Source of the DNA: Gracilaria domingensis
Taxonomy: Eukaryota; Rhodophyta; Florideophyceae; Gracilariales; Gracilariaceae
Assembly: GCA_022539475.1 (NCBI GenBank)
Contig: VCMS01000065.1
Location: 248,001 to 312,000, forward strand
Direction of reading: 5' to 3'
DNA: 64,000 bases
Below, piece after piece: positions 11,516-21,615 of this stretch. The notes below the pieces were generated by a model that saw only the letters and a list, made by a program, of their open reading frames with translations, had not been told where the DNA came from and ran no database searches. The first letter of the stretch is position 1; each line of letters opens with the position of its first letter. The translations under genes were made by a program, and so were the position numbers.

Positions 11516-11552
11516 TGATCATTCGATAGCTCGATGCATCATAGAGGGCAGT

Positions 11553-12604
11553 ATAGTGCTGTCAGCTGCAGATGACAGTCACAGAGGGTCACAATAACAT
11601 CTCCGCAGTGTCAGCTTGTGAATCACATGCACTGGATGTGGTGCAAAACCCTCGACGGGAAAACAACAAGCCGCGTCGCGGACGAGCACCTCAGGGTGTT
11701 CAGGCCCTGCTCCCTGTGAAGGGCAGTCGAGCGGCAGAACCCTCCGATAGGGCCAACACGAGCCGGGTGTAAATCCGGGTGGCCCCGATCTGGGCGTGCA
11801 GTCGGAGGTAGAAGGGATAGAATCGGCGTAGGTATCCGGATGGTTCCGGCGAGCCACAGCGAGTGGGGGTATCCAGCCCAACGGTATGGGACGACAAAAG
11901 ATCAACAAACGAGCCGCACTGCGAAGCACTGACTCGCGATAAGCGGGGAAAACTCCCGAGAGAAATGGGACAAACCTACAATGTAGGGCAGAGTAGCGAA
12001 AGCCGTAAGATGGAAATGAAACAATAAAATAGATAAGAAAAGTGCCGTGACGACGGATTAGTACTCCTCAGGGACGGAGGTTGGTTGATCAGCCCGGAAT
12101 TGCGGCGGTATTCCCCCGGATGGGGCTGGTGACCGTGCGCAAGCGGCAAGAAGATCAGAGCCAAAGGCCTCGTTGAGGTTTACTTCCCGTACAGTGGCGG
12201 CAAGTGCCGCCACTTATATACGGCACTTGAAAATATCAATTAAAATATCTAACTATCCGGCGCTGCCGGCCAATGCACTACAGGTGTGCCCCCGTGGCAG
12301 GCTTGCCACGGCGCCCGCGCGATCGGGCCAACTTGGCACACGTGTGCAGAAATACTACCCTTCCTAGGCATACCCCAAAATAGGGGCACTACCCCAGTAG
12401 CCTCTCATAACCTGAGGTGTCGAAGCCGGTAGCGGATCAACAAATTATGAAAAGCACCTCGGTGCATCCCCACAAAAGGGCGTTTTGCTCTACACTGGAG
12501 CGGCCATAGCTCAGTCGGTAACCATCTTCGTGTGCTTTTTGTCTAATCTTGGGGTCCTGGGTTCGAGCCTCAGCTCTGCTTTGCTCCCCTCACGGTTCAC
12601 CATA
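11553..12604 (+). repeat. tRNA-like repeat (SINE), copy 2, split by a solo LTR
   Basis: The same unit as copy 1 starts at TAGTGCTGTCAGCTG (11553), stops at 11636, and resumes at 12495 to end near 12604. The two halves continue the copy 1 sequence exactly where the LTR interrupts them. A and B boxes lie in the right half (~12505 and ~12557). Copies 1 and 2 differ at about one base in ten. Confidence 0.7.
11637..12494 (-). repeat. Solo LTR, young copy of the gypsy LTR (858 bp)
   Basis: This is the reverse complement of the LTR at 5619-6476, equal in length and almost identical in sequence. It has TG..CA ends and a 5-bp duplication CTGGA (11632-11636 and 12495-12499). A solo LTR is what remains when the two LTRs of a full element recombine. 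Near-identity with the other copy points to recent activity of the family. Confidence 0.93.
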
Positions 12605-13308
12605 TTTGAGCTACGAGTTGGATGAAACTAAATGCATGTTTTAGTCGGATGCGGCTAGGTTTAAGCCCTACAGATTTTCGGTTCGCGTTCTGAAAGGAAA
12701 GGAAGTGACGAAAGAGCCTGTTTCAGAGGTACGTTATGCGCTTGGGAGAAATATCCAACAAAAAATGAGTGTTTGTGTGGGGTGCATAAACGCTTTGATC
12801 GTCTTCGAACGTCGAGCAAAGTCTTGGAGCATGTCACGGAGAATGTAAAACTGGTGACGGTTTGTGTGCTGACTAACAGCGTTTCTGTGTTTTCAGGAGA
12901 CGCCGAGTTATCGCATCCAAGGGACTCTGGACTGTGTCTCGTTTCGATCTCGAGTACACTGCTGCCTTGCGATTTACCAGTCCACGCTAATGCAAAACAA
13001 CGCATGTGTGCTGATGGCTAGAAAGAGGCATATCGTTACTCATTAATTGCCGTTGAAAGCGCGGGGTGCGCGTTCATGCCACTCAAGAAGACTCATGGCT
13101 TGTGGCACACAACTGTACGACTATTTACTGGCTTTCCAGTCTTGTGGCGTCCAAATAGCTGCAAAGCTGAACAGTTTAAGAATTGAATGCGTCGTGTCAT
13201 CCTGGGGGGCATTTTTTCCAAAGAGCAAAAGACCGGAAACGGTAGCATCAAATTACCTCGGCCAAAGGTGCGCAGTTGTGAAAACAGCGTCTGCCGACGG
13301 TAACGTAT
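12605..13308. other. Gene-free stretch
   Basis: Only short overlapping frames on both strands, none with recognisable motifs. I see nothing functional here. Confidence 0.5.
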
Positions 13309-13716
13309 TGGGCGTCTCCTGAAAATGGAAATCCCATTTTCCATTTCGCATAACGTTACGATAAGAGTATTTTTTGCGACAAAGCGCGCAGTCAAGCTTC
13401 GCACGTTGAACAACATGCGCAGCGAAATAATGTTCTGCACAATTTTTATTCTAGAGTCGAATGTCTCCCCCATCTGCATGAAACGCAGCCCAACCTTTTT
13501 CGGCCACAACAACTCTCTATCCGAATCTATTTTGCACGAAGCGAAACTTGCAAACGCAAGAAAAAGCGAAAGCTGCATGTTCTAGGTTGTGCGATGCAAG
13601 CTCATAACCGTTTGGTTTGCGCGTTGAGTTAAGGTTGTTTTCAGAACGTCGATACGAACCTTTTTACTATTTCGCAAAAAATGGGATTTGCGAATTGGTA
13701 TTTCCGGAGATGCCCA
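13309..13716. mobile_element. Possible small inverted-repeat element (MITE-like)
   Basis: The left end reads TGGGCGTCTCCTGAAAAT and the right end, read on the minus strand, TGGGCATCTCCGGAAATA. Both are followed within ~20 bases by AAATCCCATTTT. The match is imperfect and I find no target duplication. A 161-codon minus-strand frame overlaps it (13093-13578) but shows no family motif. Confidence 0.35.
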
Positions 13717-13735
13717 CTGTGCCCTATTGTAGGTA

Positions 13736-16256
13736 AAGTGCCCTAATGTGGTTCACATAATTTTATATCTCTCGGCCGAAAATGGCGTCTTCTGAGCGAA
13801 GAAAGAAGCGAATACCAACTTCGCCATCGCGTCATTATAAATAAAGCGCCTGGCGCGCTTTCTATCATCTGTTATTACAAGGAGTAAAGCCTCGCCCTCT
13901 TCCGTATTGCCATAAATTGTTCGTAATAGAGACAGAAAGCAGGGAAACCGCCTCTTCAAAACTGGAGAAATCGCGGGTTGTCAAAGGTATTGACTACTAG
14001 ATAATAGTTCCAATCGCATCGCAAGATACTTTCTTCAATCTCCGAGAGAACAGAGAGGTTAGATGTTAGATATGTTTGTAATTGGAAACACCAGTACTCT
14101 CATAGCAGCATAAAAGCAAACCGAAACGGCCGTTCATCCCATCAAAGCCATGGACAGTTTTAGACACAGCATGGCCGCCATCATATCACATAGTGCTTCC
14201 AATGACCGTATCTATGTAGCCCGAACTACTTTCGTTTACCATATCAATGACGAAAGTAGCCAAAGCCGATACACCACCCCAACACTCAAAGACGGAATAT
14301 ATTACGTCTCGGAAAATATATCATCTCTTTCAGAAGCTGCAAAACGCTTTCATATTCGATTTGAGTCCTTCCACCTCCATTAAACCAAATGGAGTAACAG
14401 TTGTCTGCAAGAAGATTTAATGGGCCCGGAGAACATCGAAATTACTCCGGGAGTGCTAGGACGACCCCCCATTCTAACAGACGAAGAAGAGAACCTTATC
14501 GCTACAGCAGTCCAAGATTACGCACGTATGAAGACACCCACAAGAGTCACGCTGCTTGAATTTGTCTAGCACTACCGGTTCAAGCTCGGGTACCGTCACC
14601 AGGAAGAAATTAAAAGGTGCTTCAAAGATAGCAGTCCTAGCACACGATGGATGCGATACTTCTTGCGCAGGCATCTCAAACTTAAACTCAAATCGGTGCA
14701 GGTCATTGATGAGCGTTGTGTACGTGCGGTCAGCAAGGAAAATGTGGCACAACATATCGCCCGTCTAAATGTCGCAATGGATCCTCACAACATTCACGGC
14801 CCCTATAGCATCTAGAATATCTACCAAACTAGCATAAATTTTACAAAGATTGTCAACCAGAGTATTCGTAAAGTCATTGGCCCATCATCCACCAGAATTG
14901 TCCAGCGCATGGTAAGAACCAAGGGAGCACTTGATCATGTCACCGGAATGCTAGTCTTATCTGCTGCTGGAGCGAGAACTACCCCTGTTGTTGTTTTACC
15001 AGGAAAGTTAGCAAAGTTCCGCAGAGTTAACGATCAATACCAATCATTGCATTTCGCTCTTATGTAATGCCATCTATACCAAAGAGACCCCGCAGGAGTG
15101 GATAGAGAAAATTTTGCTGAATGGGCAGTGAAGTTCATACAAAAAGTAGCGATATTTTCGAAGCCAGGTGAGAAAGTACTGCTGGTTCTGGACGACTACA
15201 GTGCTCATGTACAGCTAGATGCTCTCTATTCTCTTCGGGAAGCAAATGTAATTGTCATCGGACTTTCTTCTCATACGTCACATCGCTTACAACCGCTCGA
15301 TATGGGAGTTTTTTTATCGTTCAAATCCCACTTGCAAGCAACAGTTCATTGCACCGCATAGATGATAACAACACTCGGTGCTTTCAATGTGGCTCATTGT
15401 ATTACAGATGCATACAACCGATCATTCACGAGGAGCAACATTTGTTCTGGCTTTGAAAGCACCGGAACGTTTGTGCGCTCTGAGCGTAAAGTTATGATAG
15501 AACCTTTAGAATGGCTGTTTGTAGAGGATAAGGAGAATCAGTTATCTCTTCGTGATCTTCTTTAGTTCTGTGAGAAGGCCACGCGGTCTCTTCTATGCGA
15601 TGCAAAGGCTTAAGAAGCTGGCAACATTCGAATTGATACGAAAAGTGGGGCCAATCTCACCAATGATCGGGTGATGGCAGCGTTAGAGCGCAAAAGGGAA
15701 CGTTCAAATGCGAAAAAGTAGTCAATAGAACGAAAGAAGAAACAGGTTGGGTCTGGCACTGGGGGCGAAACTACTGTTGAACAACGTTGACTTAAGCAGC
15801 TCGCTCCAATAAGAGCCGCATTACGCGAGATTCTGATTCAGAACCGGGAGCAGAGATGCCAAAACCGTAGACTCCGCGCTGTTTTCAAACGTCGGTTGTC
15901 CGGTCCCTCTGGCCATTGATGGTCTGACAGTCCTTTCGTGCAGTAGGAAGGATGATGATTGGAGAATTGGGTTTAAATGAGTAGTTCTCATAGGCTACTA
16001 TTCACGTGCGTTAAAGATATTTCAAACCAGATTATGGCACAAGTTCGTTTTTGTTAGTGTTTGAGAAGGTCTTTCTTGTTCACCTCTCGTCGACGCTGTT
16101 GAAGTTAGCCATGCAGAATTCTGAATAAGGCTTGACTGCGGTCTTCCCCTTTGTTAGAGACAAAGAACGCATTTTTGGGAGCCTTGTGTGCTAAAGGGTG
16201 CCCAAATCTTGATGCAGTTCTCTGAGACACCGAGAATTATCCACATTAGGGCACTG
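13736..16256 (+). mobile_element. Dead pogo/Tigger-like DNA transposon
   Basis: The ends are inverted repeats: AAGTGCCCTAATGTGG at the left, and the complement of CAGTGCCCTAATGTGG at the right (16241-16256). They are flanked by TA on each side (13734-13735, 16257-16258), the duplication of Tc1/mariner-type elements. Inside, on the plus strand, are a CENP-B-like DNA-binding region (~14150-14760, with LGRPPILTDEEE) and the DDE core (~15098-15565) with LLVLDDYSAH and HRLQPLDMGVF, typical of pogo transposases. Several in-frame stops split the frame, so it is inactive. A second GTGCCCTA block lies just outside the left end. Confidence 0.8.
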
Positions 16257-16292
16257 TACGTTACTGTGTCACTGGTATGATTTCAAGTGGAG

Positions 16293-16304
16293 GTACGACG
16301 GTAC
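16293..16304 (+). promoter_or_regulatory. Recurrent GTAC-ACGGTAC motif, site 1
   Basis: GTACGACGGTAC, 289 bases upstream of the hydrolase-like ATG at 16582. One of nine near-identical sites in the window; see the finding on this motif. Confidence 0.45.
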
Positions 16305-16581
16305 TACAGAGGTCTGTTGTAATCTGCGTTTCTGTCGTCGTCGTGCACTAGAGTATTGCACAGCTCCGTCCACATGACGAATAATCTTGGAGGGAAGCCC
16401 AAATTTCACTTGTTGCTCGCGAGACTGCTGCCAGATTTGCATGTTTCGAACTTTGCTCATCATGTATCTGCGTTTTCACTTTCAACTAACAGCCGGACAA
16501 GTCAACTTCCGAACACTCATCATTCGATCTCGAGCCACTTTCTCCCGTGGCACCTGAGTTAGTTCATCCTCCTCGGAGCTG

Positions 16582-17988
16582 ATGCGAAAAATGAGTCAGC
16601 ACCATTTTGAGAGCAAAGTTGCAGTCTTGGAACGCGCCGCAGAAGGACGCCGAGTTGTCGATGAGGTTCAAAGAAATATGGGCGGTCTTGTTGCTTGTCG
16701 CAATCATCTCAGCCCTGTCGCTCCTCTCAAAGGTGCTCGAATAACGGGAGTCTTGCATGTAACAGCCCAGACTGCTGTCTTGATCGACACCCTTTATGCT
16801 CTTGGTGCTGATCTGCGATGGTGTTCAAGCAATGCTCATTCTACTCAGGACAATGTCGCCGCTGCAATCGCCATCTCACAATCTGCATCCGTGTTTGCAT
16901 GGAAAGGCGAAACGCTGCACGAGTATTGGTGGTGTATCAAAAAGGCGTGCACATGGCCGGACGGCAAAGGGCCCGACATAATTCTCGACACTGGAGGCGA
17001 TCTCACTTATCTCATCCATGTTGGGGTAGAGTATGAAACAAGCCGAGAGCGACGAGAGACTGTGCCAGACAATCTGCGCTGTGAAACACGTGAGCTAAGC
17101 GACGTAATGCAAAGTGTGCTTCAAGAACAATTCTTGCAAGACCGTTCTTATTGGCGTGAGTTGGCTCAAAATGTAGTTGGTGTTTGTGAGCAGACCTCAT
17201 CCGGAGTTCATCGAGTTCGGGAAAGGGAGATTAATGGAAGTTTGCTGTTTCCCGTAATGAACATAAACGACTGCATCATGAAGAGCAAGGTCGAGAACAT
17301 ATACGGAATCAAGCACTCCGTTTCGAATGGACTTTTCCGCGCACTCGACATCTTGCTCGCTGGCAAAACAGTTCTGGTGTGTGGATTCGGTGATGTGGGG
17401 ATGGGTTGCGCTATGGCTATGATGGCGGCCGGGGCGAGGTGTATCGTCGCGGAAACTGACCCTGTTCGAGCGCTCATTGCAAGAATGGAAGGGTTTCAAG
17501 TTACTACTATTGAAAATGTTGTATCAGAAGTAGACTTGTTTATCACTGCTACCGGAACGAGCAGAGTAATTCGCATTGAGCACATGCTGAAGATGAAAAG
17601 AAACGCAATAGTGGGAAACATGGGTCACTTTGATCGAGAAATCGATTTGGACAGCTTGCGAAAGTATCCAGGCATTAAGACCGTTGAAGTAAAGCCCAAC
17701 ATTCATCGCTGGGTATTTCAAGATGGTCACTCTATAACACTACTAGCAGAAGGAAAGTTGTTGAACTTGATATGTGGGACTGGGAACCCTAGTGTAGTCA
17801 TGAGCATAGCTTTCACACTTCAGGTGTTGACGCAGATTCTTTTATGGGAAAAGCGACACACCAGTCAAGGTCCACCAACCGTGTCTGTTCCACCCAGAAC
17901 AATAGACGCACAAGCAGCATTGTACCATCTTCCTTGTATTGACGCTCAACTTACTGAACCAGCAGAACCAGGCAAAAGCTCCATTTGA
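16582..17988 (+). CDS. Adenosylhomocysteinase-like protein with altered active site
   Basis: 468 residues, clearly of the S-adenosylhomocysteine hydrolase family, which clears the by-product of methylation using bound NAD. The order of blocks is normal: GARITGVLHVTAQTAV (~51-66), STQDN (~87-91), AWKGET (~106-111), LDTGGDLTYLIH, the ~40-residue insert usual in plant-type enzymes, the NAD site GFGDVGMG, GHFDREID and LLAEGKLLNL. Compared with the human enzyme from memory, several active-site residues differ: Glu59 to Gln, Asp131 to Thr, Glu156 to Gln, Asp190 to Glu and His353 to Asn. The C-terminal KPDHYRY tail is missing, while His55, Thr57, Lys186, Asn191 and His301 remain. The frame is intact and long, so it is not a simple pseudogene. 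I infer a paralogue with lost or changed activity. It converges on the acyltransferase gene 105 bases downstream. Confidence 0.85.
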   Translation: MRKMSQHHFESKVAVLERAAEGRRVVDEVQRNMGGLVACRNHLSPVAPLKGARITGVLHVTAQTAVLIDTLYALGADLRWCSSNAHSTQDNVAAAIAISQSASVFAWKGETLHEYWWCIKKACTWPDGKGPDIILDTGGDLTYLIHVGVEYETSRERRETVPDNLRCETRELSDVMQSVLQEQFLQDRSYWRELAQNVVGVCEQTSSGVHRVREREINGSLLFPVMNINDCIMKSKVENIYGIKHSVSNGLFRALDILLAGKTVLVCGFGDVGMGCAMAMMAAGARCIVAETDPVRALIARMEGFQVTTIENVVSEVDLFITATGTSRVIRIEHMLKMKRNAIVGNMGHFDREIDLDSLRKYPGIKTVEVKPNIHRWVFQDGHSITLLAEGKLLNLICGTGNPSVVMSIAFTLQVLTQILLWEKRHTSQGPPTVSVPPRTIDAQAALYHLPCIDAQLTEPAEPGKSSI

Positions 17989-18093
17989 AGCAAATACTTG
18001 CGTTGATTGCAGTTTTCTTCCATATGTGGATCCCTGACTTCCTGTTCGCATTGAGGAGCATGAGAAGAAAGATAAAACGTAATGGACCTCGGA

Positions 18094-19542
18094 TCATGAG
18101 TCCTTCTTCCCAGTCTCAGCCGATGACGATTCCGATCTTCTTTTGGCGTAAGACCGTAGTTCCAAGAACATCTGCTCTACTACGGTCACCGGTACAGAGA
18201 AAGCGACTGTACAAGCATACAGCATCAAACCTTTCACAAGGACCACTACATGAGAATAATTTGCATCTGTGATGTCGGGACCAACCCATGTAACTACCCT
18301 TATGATTATGGGGTGCAGCTGATAAATGGCATATAAACTTCGACTCCAAAAAGATATTACGCGGTTGTTGAGCAGAGATGTTAATCCATGGGAGGAATCA
18401 ACTCCATTCCTGGGATGCTTCTCGTCCAATTTGTCTGTATCTACGGTGCAGGTTGCCATCACAATAAGTCCAAGTCCACTTGTCACAAGTGCTGAACCGA
18501 ATCCCTCGTGTAAGGCTCCAAAGTATTCGTTAAAAGTTTTCGATGAGGGATGGAAGTAGAACAGTGCAAAGAAATCTAACATCATTAGCAACAGCCCAGT
18601 AGTAACAGCTGCAGCCTTACGTCGAAGAATACCAACATGCAAATGTCCTTTCCTGTGCATTTCACACCACACAAGAAACCCGATCATACAAGGAATCAGA
18701 CGGAAGCATGTCTCGAAGTAAAGAGGGTAGTACGCTTGGAATATCGTTCTTCGACTCACAGCATTGTATGAGTTGACATCGAAGGCACCCATGCGTAATT
18801 TATGCGTCGTGGCTAGTGCGATCTTTGCGGATGCCGTCTTTGTGACATCTTGAACGTTGAACATAAGGGGCCAAGATGGGAATCCAGCTTCATACCATTT
18901 CACAATCCGAGCAAGAGCAGAGCACAAAATGCAAATGCCCAATGCAAATTGAAGATTGGATAGTGAACGACAGACTAATGCCAACATGCATACCGCGATA
19001 TGAGCTTGGAAGTCTACAATTGTTGACCATCCTTCTATAAGGCATCTGTCGTGCGCAATTGTGAGCAAATTCCCAAATAACAAGATCTCCGACAAGTTGG
19101 GGCATAACGAATTACCAATAAAGGAATAAATCATGGATGTAATGGTGTACATTGGAGCAAGTCTGAGCCACCGGAGATATATGTAGCGAACAACCGCACC
19201 CAGAGATATCTCACGTCCGTCTTCTTGGAAACATGCTTTCAACTTGGGAGCCAAACAGAAACCACTCAAAAAGAAGAAAGCATCCACTCCGTACCGAAAC
19301 CCAAAGTTCACCAACTGAAACAACACTGCAGATACTGAGGAAAAGTCGTTTATGAGCGCATCGGCCGGGGCTGACGAAGAAAGGGAAAACGCAATGTAAA
19401 ATGCGGCATGGTACAGGACGATTGCGGTGTTAAAGTAGATTCGTACAACTTGTAATGGCAAAGTTCCAGTTGGGGTGGGTGAGGAAAACGCGCGCCTGAG
19501 AAACGGCAAAATGTTATGTTTTGGCCTAGGATGGAGAAGCAT
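18094..19542 (-). CDS. Acyltransferase-3 / NRF-6-like multi-pass membrane protein
   Basis: 482 residues with about nine or ten hydrophobic segments. The family signature YGVDAFFFLSGF (~83-94) is followed by RYIYLRWLRLAPMY (~119-132), the usual start of the acyltransferase-3 fold. Late motifs include a LYAIYQLHPII segment near the C-terminus. Members move acyl groups onto sugars, lipids or other small molecules at membranes; the substrate cannot be told. The N-terminus (~1-30) is short, without the secreted domain found in the animal NRF-6 proteins. The start is the first Met and is followed by an Arg-rich stretch before the first helix. The gene ends close to the convergent hydrolase-like gene; its upstream side carries the tandem hairpin array at 19681-19925. 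Confidence 0.8.
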   Translation of the reverse strand: MLLHPRPKHNILPFLRRAFSSPTPTGTLPLQVVRIYFNTAIVLYHAAFYIAFSLSSSAPADALINDFSSVSAVLFQLVNFGFRYGVDAFFFLSGFCLAPKLKACFQEDGREISLGAVVRYIYLRWLRLAPMYTITSMIYSFIGNSLCPNLSEILLFGNLLTIAHDRCLIEGWSTIVDFQAHIAVCMLALVCRSLSNLQFALGICILCSALARIVKWYEAGFPSWPLMFNVQDVTKTASAKIALATTHKLRMGAFDVNSYNAVSRRTIFQAYYPLYFETCFRLIPCMIGFLVWCEMHRKGHLHVGILRRKAAAVTTGLLLMMLDFFALFYFHPSSKTFNEYFGALHEGFGSALVTSGLGLIVMATCTVDTDKLDEKHPRNGVDSSHGLTSLLNNRVISFWSRSLYAIYQLHPIIIRVVTWVGPDITDANYSHVVVLVKGLMLYACTVAFSVPVTVVEQMFLELRSYAKRRSESSSAETGKKDS

Positions 19543-19680
19543 CTTTGGCTAGCAACAAACTGAGTGATAATGGAAGACCTGGAGAAGCCTTCACGGTTAC
19601 CGACGGTTTTAAGCCGTTCTTATTCGAGACTTCGTTGAGAGATCCCCGGCACTAAAACGTGGACTCGAAAAGTACAGAAA

Positions 19681-19925
19681 GACCCGGGAGGTCGTTAAAC
19701 TCGTCCCAGCGATTGGCGCACCAATCGCTGTTCCGGACTCGGGAAGTCGGTAAACTCGCATAGGCGCTCGGCACACCGACGCCTCTCCGGACTCGGGAAG
19801 TCGCTAAACTCGCCGCGGTAATCGGCGCACCGATCGCCGCTCCGGACTCGGGATGTCGTTAAACTCGCATGGGCGCTCGGCGCACCGGCGCGCCTCTCCA
19901 GACTCGGGAAGTCACTAAAATCGGC
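19681..19925. repeat. Tandem array of five ~55-bp units, each with two hairpins
   Basis: Units start at 19681, 19736, 19790, 19845 and 19901 (54-56 bp apart), each opening GACTCGGGAAGTC or a variant and continuing TAAACTCG. The opening block is a small hairpin: GACC-CGGGA-GGTC in unit 1, GACT-CGGGA-AGTC in units 2, 3 and 5. The second half is another hairpin around a CRCA loop: AGCGATTGG-CGCA-CCAATCGCT in unit 1, TCGG-CACA-CCGA inside unit 2, ATCGG-CGCA-CCGAT in unit 3. Paired changes keep the stems. The array lies 139-383 bases upstream of the acyltransferase-3 start. Confidence 0.8.
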
Positions 19926-20531
19926 CGGACGGTTGGTCTACTTACCGATCGCCATTGTCGACCTGGGTGGTAAGTCGTGAAAAGGCCCCCGACTAGCTGC
20001 ACGCAAGCAGCAGGCCACGAGCTGATCACTGGGAACGATCCTACCGATGTTTTCCCTGGCTTTCCCTCCCCATGGTGTGATACATCCAACGGAGGCAACC
20101 ATGTGGCGGTTTTCTACAGGGTTTTTCTTCGTAAAATCTTTTACGCACATGCCTAGGGTCGAAGAACGATGTGAAGCGACTGGCTGCTCCTTTGCCTGGT
20201 GTCGCCAAGGAAATGGGGACTGAGTGAAGGAGAGCCGTCACAACCTCTTGTACGGCGCAATGAGGTACGTGCAGAGCGCCTTGCCGTGGTGTACCCCTTA
20301 GCCGATGACCTCAAGAGGAAGAAGGAAGAGGTACTACAAAAAGAAGGAGAGATGAAGAGGCTGAATCATCGGTGACGAAATGCTCACGCAGACGAGAGAA
20401 CACTTTAGAGGTTAATGCTTTTGCTGACACAAAGCTCAGTGAGCGTAACACGGTACAAATCAGATTTGTAGTCAGCAGCTACGTTGATAGGGAAAACATT
20501 ATAAGTGCTGGGGGTCCTTAGCAAAACCCCA

Positions 20532-20558
20532 CGTGATACGAGCAATAAGCGTATCACG
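20532..20558. repeat. Perfect 9-bp inverted repeat
   Basis: CGTGATACG and CGTATCACG flank a 9-base loop. It lies in gene-free sequence. Confidence 0.6.
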
Positions 20559-21409
20559 CTCATAATAAAGAAAAGAAGAAGTACAGAAAGTACTCACCTC
20601 ATTAAGGCCTTCCTGAGATTTTGTCCTCTTGAGAGCGAAACTTCTGAGACACATCATGGCAGGGTATAAAAGGTACTTGTGGCGTACAAGAACCAGTTAA
20701 AAGATCGAGATCTTGCATGAGCCAATTGCTGCAGCGGTGCGACGGTATTGATGATAATGCCAAATCGTGTACTGTACCTAGGGTAAATACTCTTCAGAAG
20801 ACATTATCTCCTGAGGCTCGAGAAGTTTTCTTCTACCGTCGCATATTCTATCTTCCTCCACTGGCATGAAAGGCATCAGTTTGGGTATCTTGGGTATCTT
20901 GCTCTTGTTTATTGCTTTGCTGAGATAAAACTGACCCGTTACACCTCAGCAAAGCAGTATATGCGCCGGGAAGATTCCAAGATTGTCATCAGAAACACAG
21001 CAGTGCACGAAGTAGTGCGAACGATTAATGTCGTCAATATCGTAAATCAGAGATACGGCGAGTAATGAAACTCCATATTGTGTTGAGTCAAGCATACCAT
21101 CTAGGGACACATCAAGGTCGCATATGAAGATAAACATTGTTATTCTCGCGGTAGAAAGGGCACAAGGTGTCAAACCATGAACACTTTTTCATTGTATCCC
21201 TCTTCGGGGTAGATCATCGTAAATGATGAAGAACAGAAAGCATGTTGCAAAGCCAACGTATTGTATACGTTTACTACTATGACTATAAAGTACATGCAAG
21301 ATGCAGTCACCGTTCACCGCTCTTGTTTTCTGAACTAAGTTCGACGTTCTAAAACTAGAGGAGAGCTACCTATTTCTGTATCCACTTCTCTTTCATAAAG
21401 GTGGCCAAA

Positions 21410-21445
21410 AACGTTCGGGTGCCCCCGTGGGGTGCCCGAAACGTT
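21410..21445. repeat. Long G+C-rich hairpin
   Basis: CGGGTGCCCC and GGGGTGCCCG (two G-U pairs as RNA) enclose a 3-base loop and are extended by AACGTT on both sides. It lies ~50 bases upstream of the dispersed repeat at 21497. Confidence 0.55.
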
Positions 21446-21496
21446 TTTACATCATAAATTCCTACATTCCTTGCACAGTAAAAGGTCCTTTCGACT

Positions 21497-21615
21497 TACT
21501 CTTCTCTCTCTCTCTAATACGGGCGCAGTAGTCTAATTCCTACATACTGCAGAGCGTTTCTGTTGAAAGAAACGCTCTTTCACTAGAAAACCCAGCACTC
21601 TATCGGGCCATTTTT
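21497..21615 (+). repeat. Dispersed repeat with hairpin, copy A
   Basis: It begins with a TTACTCTTCTCTCTC tract, continues CTAATACG and TCCTACATACTGCAG, then a perfect 11-bp hairpin (AGAGCGTTTCT, loop GTTGAA, AGAAACGCTCT; 21551-21578), and ends CGGGCCATTT. The same succession appears at 63557-63675. It may be the end of a longer unidentified element. Confidence 0.65.

Noticed and set aside
13093-13578. Secreted 161-residue protein (hydrophobic N-terminus)
   Set aside because: It overlaps a probable inverted-repeat element, lacks any family motif and starts in poor context.
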